Part shown: piece by piece, positions 24,617 through 31,683 of the stretch
How positions within the stretch are numbered: position 1 is the first letter of the stretch
Layout: each line of letters opens with the position of its first letter
Source of the DNA: Microbacterium enclense
GTDB lineage: Bacteria; Actinomycetota; Actinomycetes; Actinomycetales; Microbacteriaceae
Length of the DNA: 64,000 nt
Assembly (NCBI RefSeq): GCF_001456955.1
Contig: NZ_KQ758471.1
Coordinates: 162,576-226,575, forward strand
Direction: 5' to 3'
Made by a program: the position numbers and the translations under genes
Notes under the pieces: model-generated
What the model saw: only the letters and a program-made list of their open reading frames with translations
The model's database searches: none
What the model was told of the DNA's origin: nothing

Positions 24617-25029
24617 ATGGACGATCTGCGCCTCGAGCCCCTCGCCCCCTCGCTCGACGACTACCTCGAACTCCGCCGCGCCTCGGGACTCACCCCGAAG
24701 CGCCCCGATCAGGGCGCGCCCGCCCTGACGAACAGCTGGACGTGGCGACGGATCACGGATGCCACGGGTCGCTCCGTCGCGATGGGCCGGGTCGTCGGCG
24801 ACGGAGGGTGGTACTTCCCGATCGCCGACATGGCGACCCGGCCCTCGCATCAGCGACGCGGTCTCGGGCGCCGCATCCTCGAGGACCTCCTCGCGGAGAT
24901 CCGCGCGAAGGCCCCCGAGGGGGCGTACGTGACGCTGCTGGCCGACCCTCCCGGTCAGCGCTGTATCGCAGCCTGGGCTTCACCGAGCCGTCGACGGGCT
25001 CGGTGACGATGCATCAGCTGCTCGACTGA
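24617..25029 (+). pseudogene. GNAT acetyltransferase, frameshifted near 24957-24963
   Basis: The first 115 residues from ATG 24617 read as a GNAT N-acetyltransferase, with the acetyl-CoA loop RPSHQRRGLGRRILEDLL and then GAYVTLLADPPGQ. At that point the frame passes into nonsense (RCIAAWASPSRRR, stop at 25006), while the next frame continues the family's C-terminus: ALYRSLGFTEPSTGSVTMHQLLD ending at 25029. A single missing base around CAGCGCTG (normally ...PPGQRLYRSLGF) explains this. It is either a recent pseudogene or a sequencing error in a GC-rich spot. The intact gene would overlap the convergent PepSY gene by 50 bp. Confidence 0.8.
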
Positions 25030-26413
25030 CGCGCTCCCCCCGCCGCGCCCGCCATCCGAGCAGCAGGTCGATCACGACGAAGGCCGCCAGCGTGTAGCCG
25101 ACCAACGGCAGCACCAGCCCGATCGCGACCGCCGCCGCCAGCACGGCTCCGGTCCCCCACCACGGCGCCTGCCGCAGCGCACCGCGCGCCGGCGCCGCGG
25201 CGACCCCCTTCGTCGGCCGCCGCCTCCACCACATCGCGTACCCGAGCACGACGAGCGCGCCGATGCCGAGGGCGAGCGCGACCAGCACCAGCTGATTCGC
25301 CAGGCCGAACATCGTGCCCATGTGCAGATCGATCCCCCAGCGCGACAACTTCGCCAGCAGCGGGTAGTCGGCGAAGTCGACCCGGTCGATCACCCGCATG
25401 TCCGCGGCGTCGATGGCCACGGCATCCACTTCGGTCGGGAAGCTGCGGTGGACCTCCTGCACGACCCAGGCCGTGCCGTCGGTTGCGGGCGGGCGGATCT
25501 CGACGTCGCCGGAATTCGCGTTCACCGTCCGCGCGACGGCGAGCACGTCGTCGAACGACGCGGCATCGACGCTGTGCCCGCCCTCCCGCGCTCCGCCGTG
25601 ATGGGCGTGGTCGCCGGTCCCGGCGGATCCGTCGAGGGTCGTCACGAGCGTGGGAGTGCCCCCGCCGACGAGCGCCCGCAGGTCGGCCACGTGCGCCCCG
25701 GCGTACGGCGACCAGGTGATGCCGGTCGCCGAGAGGAACAGCGCCCCCAGCACCGCCGACACGCCGACGGCCGAGTGCCACGTCGACAACCGCCGGTAGC
25801 CGCGGAGGGGTCGTCGCGTCCGACGCCGACGCCGCACCGCGAGACGGCCGACCCACAGCCCGAAGCCTGCCAGTGCGACGATTCCGAGCCAGGATGCCGC
25901 GAGCTCGCTGTACCAGCGGCCGACATCGCCGAGGTGCAACGAACGGTGCAGATCGCTGATCCAGTGCCGCAGCGGCAGCGCGCCGCTCGTTCCGTAGACG
26001 GGCAGGTCGCCACGGATCTCGGTGGTCGCCGGGTCGACGAAGACCGCCCGTGTCGTGCTCTCGGGCAGCGTGTCGTCGGCGAACATCACGCGGGTGGTGT
26101 CGCCGGGCGCGGGCGCCGGACGCACGGCCACCGGCGTCCCGCCGCCGACGTAGGCCTCGGCGGCCCGCACCTGTTCGGCGAGCGGCGTGGACCCCGTCGT
26201 CGCGGGTGCCGTCAGCTCGTGCGCGTACATCCCGCGCTCGAGGGTCGGGGTGAGGGCGTAGAGCGCGCCGCTGAGGGCCGCGACGAGGATGAACGGACCG
26301 ACGAGGAGCCCCGCGAAGAAGTGCAGGCGACGAAGGAGCGGCAGCAACCACCCTCTCCGCCTCGGGTCGGGCGGGGTCGGGGCGCCCACGGGGGCGGAGG
26401 CGGTGGCGGTCAC
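24980..26413 (-). CDS. PepSY-associated TM helix domain protein
   Basis: 477 aa from GTG 26413. Architecture: TM helix LHFFAGLLVGPFILVAALSGALYAL near residue 30, then an extracytoplasmic PepSY-like domain (VRAAEAYVGGGTPVAVRPAP), a second TM (LAASWLGIVALAGFGLWVG), another TM after WHSAVGVSAVLGALFLSATGITW, a His-rich loop (DHAHHGGAREGGH), and two or three C-terminal TMs. This is the iron-uptake/PepSY_TM superfamily, sometimes linked to siderophore reduction or respiratory flavoproteins; the role is unproven. The His-rich loop could bind metal. It ends inside the convergent acetyltransferase gene. Confidence 0.83.
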   Translation of the reverse strand: MTATASAPVGAPTPPDPRRRGWLLPLLRRLHFFAGLLVGPFILVAALSGALYALTPTLERGMYAHELTAPATTGSTPLAEQVRAAEAYVGGGTPVAVRPAPAPGDTTRVMFADDTLPESTTRAVFVDPATTEIRGDLPVYGTSGALPLRHWISDLHRSLHLGDVGRWYSELAASWLGIVALAGFGLWVGRLAVRRRRRTRRPLRGYRRLSTWHSAVGVSAVLGALFLSATGITWSPYAGAHVADLRALVGGGTPTLVTTLDGSAGTGDHAHHGGAREGGHSVDAASFDDVLAVARTVNANSGDVEIRPPATDGTAWVVQEVHRSFPTEVDAVAIDAADMRVIDRVDFADYPLLAKLSRWGIDLHMGTMFGLANQLVLVALALGIGALVVLGYAMWWRRRPTKGVAAAPARGALRQAPWWGTGAVLAAAVAIGLVLPLVGYTLAAFVVIDLLLGWRARRGERVSRAADASSPSPSTAR

Positions 26414-26669
26414 GGGCGGACCGCCTCGGAGGCGGAGGAAAAAGACATGCGCAGATCGCTTTCCGGGTGCGCGGAGCACCCGTCATCCGGCGGCCGTCGC
26501 GGCGCTGCCGGGACCGCTCCGCGCGGAGACGGCTCAGGGCGCGTCGCTCACGGCGGAGGGCACAGAAGGGAGGGGGCGTCCGGAGAGGACGCGGAACGGC
26601 GTCGGCGAGCGCACGACGGCGCTCGACCCGACGGCCGACCACCCCGCCGTCAGCCGGGCGGGGTGGGAC

Positions 26670-27272
26670 TCAGGATGCCGCGACCGGCGGCCCGCGACGC
26701 GCTCGGGCGCGCACGACGAGCACCGAGATGGGCCGCACCTCGGCGAGGACCGCTGCGCGCAGGCGCCGGAGGGGCACCGGCGAGAAGCCGACGGCGCGGA
26801 GGCGCGCACGCATCCAGGCGACGCAGCGAACAGCAAGGGAGCGCAGGGCCGCGAACGCGCGTTCGCCGCGATGCAGCGCCGCGGCGGTCACCGCGGCCGC
26901 GACGAGGTGGGCGCCCGCCATGGCGGCATCCATCGTCATCGCCGGAGCCGACGCTGCGGCGACGGGGATCGAGACCGCCGCGCCGTGCACGTGGCCCACG
27001 CCGCCGAGGTCGTAGCTGCCGAGCACGAACAGCGTGTGGAACAGTCCCTGACTGGCCGCGACCGCGAGGACCGACCGCCAGATCGACGGGGCCCGACCGG
27101 CGAGCGCCGTGCACACGACGAACGACAGGGCGAGCGGCACGACGACGCCGACGACGCCGGGGATCGCTCCCCCGGCCGACACGTGCGACACCAGCGCGAC
27201 GAAGGTGGCGACGGATGCCGCGACGGCACCGCTCGCGACGCGTGAACCCCGGCCGTGTCGCATGGCATCCAT
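26670..27272 (-). CDS. Membrane protein of unknown function (200 aa)
   Basis: 200 aa with four or five hydrophobic helices (VASGAVAASVATFVALVSHV, AIPGVVGVVVPLALSFVVCTALAG, SIWRSVLAVAASQGLFHTLFVLGS, AMTMDAAMAGAHLVAAAVTAAALHRG) and a basic 70-residue C-terminal cytoplasmic part. The HVSAGGAIPG...SQGLFHTLF...HLVAA pattern is reminiscent of small membrane proteins found next to copper/PepSY genes in actinobacteria, but I cannot assign a family. It lies 256 bp upstream of the PepSY gene on the same strand and may be co-transcribed. The gap of 256 bp between them shows nothing that I can recognise. Confidence 0.68.
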   Translation of the reverse strand: MDAMRHGRGSRVASGAVAASVATFVALVSHVSAGGAIPGVVGVVVPLALSFVVCTALAGRAPSIWRSVLAVAASQGLFHTLFVLGSYDLGGVGHVHGAAVSIPVAAASAPAMTMDAAMAGAHLVAAAVTAAALHRGERAFAALRSLAVRCVAWMRARLRAVGFSPVPLRRLRAAVLAEVRPISVLVVRARARRGPPVAAS

Positions 27273-27349
27273 TGTGTCAGCCCGGTCGGCGCGCCCGGAC
27301 GCGCGACGCGTCGCCCCTAGGCTGAGGCCACCGACCCTTGGAGGATGCC

Positions 27350-28354
27350 GTGCCCCGACCCCGCGTCGTCATCGCCGGAGCGAGCGGCTTCGTCGGGCGC
27401 GCCCTGACCGCCGCGTTCGCGGACGACGGGTACGACGTCGCCACCGTCGGACGCTCCGGCACGGCGGTCTGGGGTGACGCCGCGGCCATCGAGGGCCTCG
27501 TCGACGGCGCCGACGTCCTGGTGAATCTCGCGGGCAAGATCGTGTCGTGCCGGTACACCGACGCGAATCGCGACGAGATCCTGCGCTCGCGCGTCGACAC
27601 GACACGCGAGCTCCACGCCGCCGTGGCCGCCGCGCGGCGCCCGCCGCGCGTGTGGATGAACGCCTCGACGGCGACCATCTACCGGCACGAGACGGAGCGC
27701 GGCAACGACGAGGTCGACGGGACGATCGGCGAGGGATTCTCGGTCGACGTCGCCACGAGCTGGGAGCGAGCCTTCTTCGCCGGCGACCTGCCGACCACCC
27801 GGCGCGTGGCGCTGCGCATGGCGATCGTGTTGGGCGACGGCCCCGCCACCCGCATGCTGCTCGCGCTCGGGCGGCTGGGCCTGGGCGGCCCGCAGATCGA
27901 CAGCTGGTGGTTTCCGCACCGCCGCTACCGCGGGATCGGCGCGCGACCGACGGGCTCGGTGTGGTCGTCTTGGCACCGCACGTCGGGTCGCCAGCGCTTC
28001 AGCTGGATCCATATCGACGACGTCGTGGCATCCGTGCGCTTCCTCCGCGACCGCGACGATCTGGCCGGTCCGGTGAACCTCGCCGCTCCCGGCGTCAGCG
28101 ACAACCGCGCAGTCATGCGCGAGGTGCGACGGGTGGCCAGGATGCCGCTGGGCCTCCCGGCCTTCCGCTGGATGCTCGACCCGGCGATGGCGCTGCTGCG
28201 CAACGAGCCCGAACTCGTGCTGAAGAGCCGGTGGGCGGTGCCGCGCGTGCTCACCGACGCCGGCTTCACCTTTCGTCATCCCGAGCTCGGCCCCGCACTC
28301 GACGCCGTCGCCGCGGTGCGGCGTCCGCGAGCACGCGACCTCTTCTCGGCCTGA
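27350..28354 (+). CDS. NAD-dependent epimerase, TIGR01777/YfcH (DUF1731) family
   Basis: 334 aa starting at GTG 27350, five bases after GGAGG. The extended-SDR Rossmann motif is VVIAGASGFVGRALT; NLAGKIVSCRY and the YxxxK-equivalent region follow. The C-terminal DUF1731 domain is marked by FSWIHIDDVVASVRF and the final LGPALDAVAAVR. The family is related to nucleotide-sugar epimerases and the cell-division inhibitor SulA homologue YfcH; the substrate is unknown. The gene is monocistronic and ends in a long imperfect hairpin. Confidence 0.88.
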   Translation: MPRPRVVIAGASGFVGRALTAAFADDGYDVATVGRSGTAVWGDAAAIEGLVDGADVLVNLAGKIVSCRYTDANRDEILRSRVDTTRELHAAVAAARRPPRVWMNASTATIYRHETERGNDEVDGTIGEGFSVDVATSWERAFFAGDLPTTRRVALRMAIVLGDGPATRMLLALGRLGLGGPQIDSWWFPHRRYRGIGARPTGSVWSSWHRTSGRQRFSWIHIDDVVASVRFLRDRDDLAGPVNLAAPGVSDNRAVMREVRRVARMPLGLPAFRWMLDPAMALLRNEPELVLKSRWAVPRVLTDAGFTFRHPELGPALDAVAAVRRPRARDLFSA

Positions 28355-28408
28355 AAGCCCGGACGCCGCTCCTCGCGCCGATAAGGGGCGCGGGAAGCGG
28401 CGTTTCAG
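28351..28408 (+). terminator. Imperfect hairpin at epimerase 3' end
   Basis: Nested pairs CTGAAA/TTTCAG (28351-28356, 28403-28408), ACGCCGCT/AGCGGCGT (28363-28370, 28396-28403) and CGCGCC/GGCGCG (28374-28379, 28387-28392) form one long stem that starts at the stop codon. It lies just before repeat element R2. Confidence 0.55.
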
Positions 28409-28434
28409 ACCGTGCGGGGCGGGCCGTTCGCGTC

Positions 28435-28511
28435 ACGAGAACAGGGGATGCCACGAGAACAGGACGATGTGCGCTCGAACGACCTGTTCTCGGCGCATCA
28501 CCTGTTCTCGG
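28435..28511. repeat. Four-copy intergenic element R2 (ACGAGAACAGG x2, inverted x2)
   Basis: ACGAGAACAGG at 28435 and 28453, then CCTGTTCTCGG at 28483 and 28501: start-to-start spacing 18, 30, 18 nt. The intervening linkers keep GGATGC. The same spacing and core recur in R3 (30595-30671). Lies between convergent genes. Confidence 0.75.
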
Positions 28512-28535
28512 ATCGGCGCGGCCCGCGCGCCCCGG

Positions 28536-28694
28536 TCAGACCTGTCGGCGGATGAAGCGCATGAGCGCCGCGATGATGCCGATGATCAGGACGATGATGC
28601 CGATCCACAGCAGGAACTTCACGGCCTCGACGAAGACGCCGAGGAACAGGAGCACGAGACCGACGATGACGAGGATGATGGCGAGAGCTGGCAT
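28536..28694 (-). CDS. Small membrane protein (52 aa)
   Basis: 52 aa: MPALAIILVIVGLVLLFLGV, a short polar turn (FVEAVKFL) and a second helix (WIGIIVLIIGIIAALMRF) ending in basic RRQV. It is a two-helix hydrophobic protein, probably in the cytoplasmic membrane, similar in build to the small hydrophobic stress proteins of other actinobacteria. No functional motif. The ATG at 28694 has only a weak GGTAGAGGC upstream. Shares a divergent intergenic region, and the TGTCAA promoter type, with the acidic protein gene at 28834. Confidence 0.75.
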   Translation of the reverse strand: MPALAIILVIVGLVLLFLGVFVEAVKFLLWIGIIVLIIGIIAALMRFIRRQV

Positions 28695-28700
28695 GCCTCT

Positions 28701-28740
28701 ACCCTGCTCCCGCCCGAACGCCGCTCCCACCGCCTTGACA
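28701..28740 (-). promoter_or_regulatory. Bipartite stress-type promoter (TGTCAA-N28-CAGGGT)
   Basis: Minus-strand TGTCAA (28740-28735) and CAGGGT (28706-28701), 28 nt apart, reading toward the 52-aa membrane protein. It is arranged back to back with the site at 28767-28806. Confidence 0.5.
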
Positions 28741-28766
28741 CGCGCCCTCCGCCGCGACAGCGGCCG

Positions 28767-28806
28767 TGTCAAGTCCGCTGCGGGCGGGCGCACCGAGGTC
28801 TAGCGT
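28767..28806 (+). promoter_or_regulatory. Bipartite stress-type promoter (TGTCAA-N28-TAGCGT)
   Basis: TGTCAA at 28767-28772 and TAGCGT at 28801-28806, 28 nt apart. Forms a divergent pair with the minus-strand site 28701-28740, each gene having its own copy in its own orientation. Confidence 0.55.
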
Positions 28807-28833
28807 CGAGCCACCACGACCCAGGAGGCGGCA

Positions 28834-29094
28834 ATGGCTGAACGCGACGTCAACGGACACGGCACGGGACCCGACGAAGGCGAATACACCGACCTGGAGC
28901 TGCCGGACGGCACCGCCGATCGCGGCAGCGCAGACCTCCCCGGCGTGTACGTCGACCGCCAGAACGCCGACGGCACCGAGGACCGGCCCCGCTCCGACGA
29001 AGCCGGCGCCTACACCGACGTCGAGCTGCCCCACGGGGACGAGTCGCGCGAGGACCTCGACGACCCCGGCGAGTACACCGACCGCGATCAGTGA
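28834..29094 (+). CDS. Acidic repeat protein (86 aa)
   Basis: 86 aa, strongly acidic and without hydrophobic core. It is built of four imperfect repeats: GEYTDLELPDG, GVYVDRQNADG, GAYTDVELPHG and a terminal GEYTDRDQ, each roughly 20-25 residues apart and carrying a conserved Gly-x-Tyr-x-Asp. Such a motif could be a metal or water-binding element, but nothing is known. ATG 28834 follows CAGGAGG. Its compositional relatives at 18367-18726 and 23562-24032 have the same promoter type. Confidence 0.72.
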   Translation: MAERDVNGHGTGPDEGEYTDLELPDGTADRGSADLPGVYVDRQNADGTEDRPRSDEAGAYTDVELPHGDESREDLDDPGEYTDRDQ

Positions 29095-29098
29095 CCGC

Positions 29099-30028
29099 TC
29101 AGCGCTCGAGCGTCGACTCGGGCGCCACGCCGTAGGCGGCGCGGTAGGCCGCCGAGAAGGCGGCACTGTCCACGAAGCCCCACCGGGCTGCCACGTCGTC
29201 GATCGTGACGCAGGTGGGATCCGCCTCGATCAGGTCGGCGTGCGCCGCACTGACCCGCGCCGCGGTGAGATACCCCTCCGGGGTGTCGGTGAGCTGGCCG
29301 TTCGCGGCGAACGCGCGCCGCAGGCCCTGCGTCGAGGTACCCACCGCCCGTGCCGCATCGTCGACGGTCACGGCCAGCGACGCATGATCGTCGATCCACG
29401 CCGTGGCCGAGGTGTAGATCGATGCCTGCTCCAGCGCCGATGCGCGTCGTTCGCGCGGATCGCCCAGCAGCGGGAAAGTCTCCAGCGTCGCCGCGACGAG
29501 CGCGCGTCGCACGTGCGCACGAGCCAGCGGCTCCGCCATGACCGGCACCTGGGTCAGCGACCAGCGGACCGTGGCCAGCCAGTAGTCGCGCATGCGGCGC
29601 GACACGGGACCTGCGCCGGCGAAGCGGACGGTCAACGATTCGTCACCGTAGATCGCCCGCGCCGATTCCGTGAGCCACGCGGTGTCGAACGCGATGAGCT
29701 GCACCATCGTGTCGTCCGGGCGCCCGACGAGGTCTTCGCCGGGCTGGACGAGGCCCGGTTCGACGCTGTACTCCCCCGTCTGCGACCCGACCGTCCAGGC
29801 ATAGCCCGGGGTCGAGGTGGCGAAATAGAACCGATCCGCCTCGTAGATGACCTCGGCCCGGCAGTTCCACGTCAGCCGTCGCATCGAGAACGCCTCATCG
29901 CCGACGGCGATCTCGGCGAACGAGGCGCGCTCGGCCTGCACGTCGACGTGACCGTAGTGCGCCTGCAGCCAGGCCTGGGTCTCGGCGACGTCGGCGGTGC
30001 GGACGCTCGTCGTGAAGAAGTCGTTCAT
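29099..30028 (-). CDS. AraC family transcriptional regulator
   Basis: 309 aa from ATG 30028. The C-terminal AraC-type paired HTH is seen in ASLAVTVDDAARAVGTSTQGLRRAF and CVTIDDVAARWGFVDSAAFSAAYRAAYGVAPE; the N-terminal region (FTTSVRTADVAETQAWLQAHYGHVDV, in parts) resembles the sensor of AraC-like activators. Regulatory target and ligand unknown. The Shine-Dalgarno is poor; an upstream TTG at 30073 is in frame, but ATG 30028 fits the family start. It is convergent with the acidic repeat protein gene and divergent from the acetyltransferase at 30117. Confidence 0.88.
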   Translation of the reverse strand: MNDFFTTSVRTADVAETQAWLQAHYGHVDVQAERASFAEIAVGDEAFSMRRLTWNCRAEVIYEADRFYFATSTPGYAWTVGSQTGEYSVEPGLVQPGEDLVGRPDDTMVQLIAFDTAWLTESARAIYGDESLTVRFAGAGPVSRRMRDYWLATVRWSLTQVPVMAEPLARAHVRRALVAATLETFPLLGDPRERRASALEQASIYTSATAWIDDHASLAVTVDDAARAVGTSTQGLRRAFAANGQLTDTPEGYLTAARVSAAHADLIEADPTCVTIDDVAARWGFVDSAAFSAAYRAAYGVAPESTLER

Positions 30029-30116
30029 GGGGGGATTCGTCCGCCAGCGGAAAGTCGGGGGCTCGGAGCCCAATGATAGTTAACCTGCACCCTCACCCCC
30101 TCGCGAAGGAAACCCG

Positions 30117-30578
30117 ATGTCGAACTCGCCCCTCATCCGCCCCATCAGCCCCTATGACGCCGGGGAGGTGTTGACCATCCAGCGCGCCGCTTTCGCGAGC
30201 GAGGCGCTCATCTACGGCGACCCCGACATGCCTCCGCTCACCCAGACGCTGGAGGAGCTCCGGGCCGAGCTCGTCGAGAACCTCGGCTGCGTGGCGGTCG
30301 CCGGCCATCGCGTGGTCGGCGCCGTTCGCGCCCGTCTCGACGGCGAGCTGCTGCTCATCGGCCGCCTCGCCATCGCCCCCGACCAGCAGGGCGAGGGCCT
30401 CGGTACCCAGCTGCTCACCGCCGTCGAAGATCGCGGCCGAGAGGCGGGAGCGACCGAGGCGGAACTGTTCACCGGCGGCCTGAGCGAGGCGAATCAGCGA
30501 CTCTACGAGCGCGAGGGCTATCACCGCACCGAAGAGACCGCCGACGGCGAGATCTTCTACCGCAAACCGCTCGTCTGA
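30117..30578 (+). CDS. GNAT family N-acetyltransferase
   Basis: 153 aa, single GNAT domain. The acetyl-CoA signature is LAIAPDQQGEGLGTQLLTAVED (motif A, about residues 84-105), with LFTGGLSEANQRLYEREGYHRTEE as motif B. It begins MSNSPLIRPISPYDAGEV. It transfers an acetyl group to an amine substrate that cannot be inferred. Start ATG 30117 with GCGAAGGAAACC upstream. Followed by intergenic element R3. Confidence 0.88.
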   Translation: MSNSPLIRPISPYDAGEVLTIQRAAFASEALIYGDPDMPPLTQTLEELRAELVENLGCVAVAGHRVVGAVRARLDGELLLIGRLAIAPDQQGEGLGTQLLTAVEDRGREAGATEAELFTGGLSEANQRLYEREGYHRTEETADGEIFYRKPLV

Positions 30579-30594
30579 CCTGCCGGGCACCGTC

Positions 30595-30671
30595 ACGAGA
30601 ACAGGGGATGCGACGAGAACAGGGGGATCCGGCCGAGATCGGCCTGTTCTCGTGACATCCCCTGTTTTCAA
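30595..30671. repeat. Four-copy intergenic element R3 (ACGAGAACAGG x2, inverted x2)
   Basis: Copies at 30595 and 30613 (ACGAGAACAGG), 30643 (CCTGTTCTCGT) and 30661 (CCTGTTTTCAA); spacing 18, 30, 18 nt, identical to R2. Between the convergent acetyltransferase and SDR genes. Confidence 0.75.
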
Positions 30672-30684
30672 CCACACGGATGCC

Positions 30685-30720
30685 GAAGGGCCGCCGCCCG
30701 CACCCGGACGACGGCCCCTC
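30685..30720 (-). terminator. Hairpin terminator after SDR
   Basis: GAAGGGCCGCCGCCC (30685-30699) can pair imperfectly with GGACGACGGCCCCTC (30706-30720) just past the SDR stop. Confidence 0.5.
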
Positions 30721-30734
30721 GTGAGTTTCGCTGC

Positions 30735-31628
30735 TTACGGCGTCGGCATGCCGCCGTTGACGTTGAGCGTCTCGCCGATGACGTAGCTCGACTCCGCCGA
30801 GGCGAGGTAGACGTACGCCGGGGCGAGCTCCGCAGGCTGACCCATGCGGCCGAGCGGCGTCTCCTCGCCGAACTCGTCGACCTTCTCGTCGGGCTGTCCG
30901 TCGGTGACCTGCAGCGGCGTCCAGATCGGGCCGGGCGCGACGGCGTTCACACGGATGCCCTTCGGCGCGAGCTGCTGGCCGAGCGCCTTGGTGAAGGTGT
31001 TGATGGTCGCCTTGGTCGAGGCGTAGTCGACCAGGATCGGCGCCGGCGAATACGCCTGGATCGACGTGGTGTTGATGATCGTCGAGCCGGGCTGAAGGTG
31101 CGGCACCGCCTCTTTGCAGATCCAGAACATCGCGTAGACGTTCGTCTTGAACGTGTCGTCGAACTGCTCGTCGGTCAGCGTCGTGACGTCCTCGTTGAAG
31201 ATCTGCTTGCCGCCGTTGTTCACGACGATGTCGAGGCCCCCGAGACCTGCGACGGCTTCCTCGACCAGGGTCTTGGCGTACTCGCGCTCGCGCAGGTCGC
31301 CGGGGATCTGCACGACGGTGGCGCCGGCCTCGCGCAGGATGCCGGCGATGCGGTCGGCATCCACCTTCTCCTCGGGCAGGTACGACATCGCGACCGAGGC
31401 GCCCTCGCGGGCGAAGGCGATCGCGGTGGCCGCGCCGATGCCCGAGTCGGCGCCGGTGATGAGGGCCTTGCGTCCTTCCAGACGTCCGCTGCCGACGTAG
31501 GTGTCCTCACCGAGGGCGGCCTTCGGCGTCAGCTCGGCGTCGAGACCGGGCTCCTTCTGGTCCTGCGACTGCGGGTCGATGTCGGCATAGAGCTTCGCCG
31601 GGTCGGTGAAGGTGTATTGCGTGCTCAT
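30735..31628 (-). CDS. SDR family oxidoreductase (general stress protein 39 / YghA type)
   Basis: 297 aa. It shares with 1906-2745 the stress-SDR layout: a 50-residue N-terminal extension (MSTQYTFTDPAKLYADI...QSQDQKEPGL), TGADSGIGAATA as cofactor loop, NNGGKQ, the catalytic Ser region NTTSIQAYSP and YASTK. The substrate is unknown; the E. coli homologue YghA is often described as aldehyde reductase. ATG 31628 with AAAGGACTCGCC. It lies 55 bp downstream of the GH15 gene on the same strand, with no terminator between, so the pair is probably one unit. Confidence 0.9.
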   Translation of the reverse strand: MSTQYTFTDPAKLYADIDPQSQDQKEPGLDAELTPKAALGEDTYVGSGRLEGRKALITGADSGIGAATAIAFAREGASVAMSYLPEEKVDADRIAGILREAGATVVQIPGDLREREYAKTLVEEAVAGLGGLDIVVNNGGKQIFNEDVTTLTDEQFDDTFKTNVYAMFWICKEAVPHLQPGSTIINTTSIQAYSPAPILVDYASTKATINTFTKALGQQLAPKGIRVNAVAPGPIWTPLQVTDGQPDEKVDEFGEETPLGRMGQPAELAPAYVYLASAESSYVIGETLNVNGGMPTP

Positions 31629-31683
31629 GGCGAGTCCTTTCTGAGGGGGATGGATGCCGGGACGGTGGGCCCCGGCGGAGGGG

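Noticed and set aside
28767..28806. TGTCAA as a CRP/GlxR site
   Set aside because: GlxR sites are palindromic TGTGA-N6-TCACA; no second half-site is found next to TGTCAA here or at the other positions.
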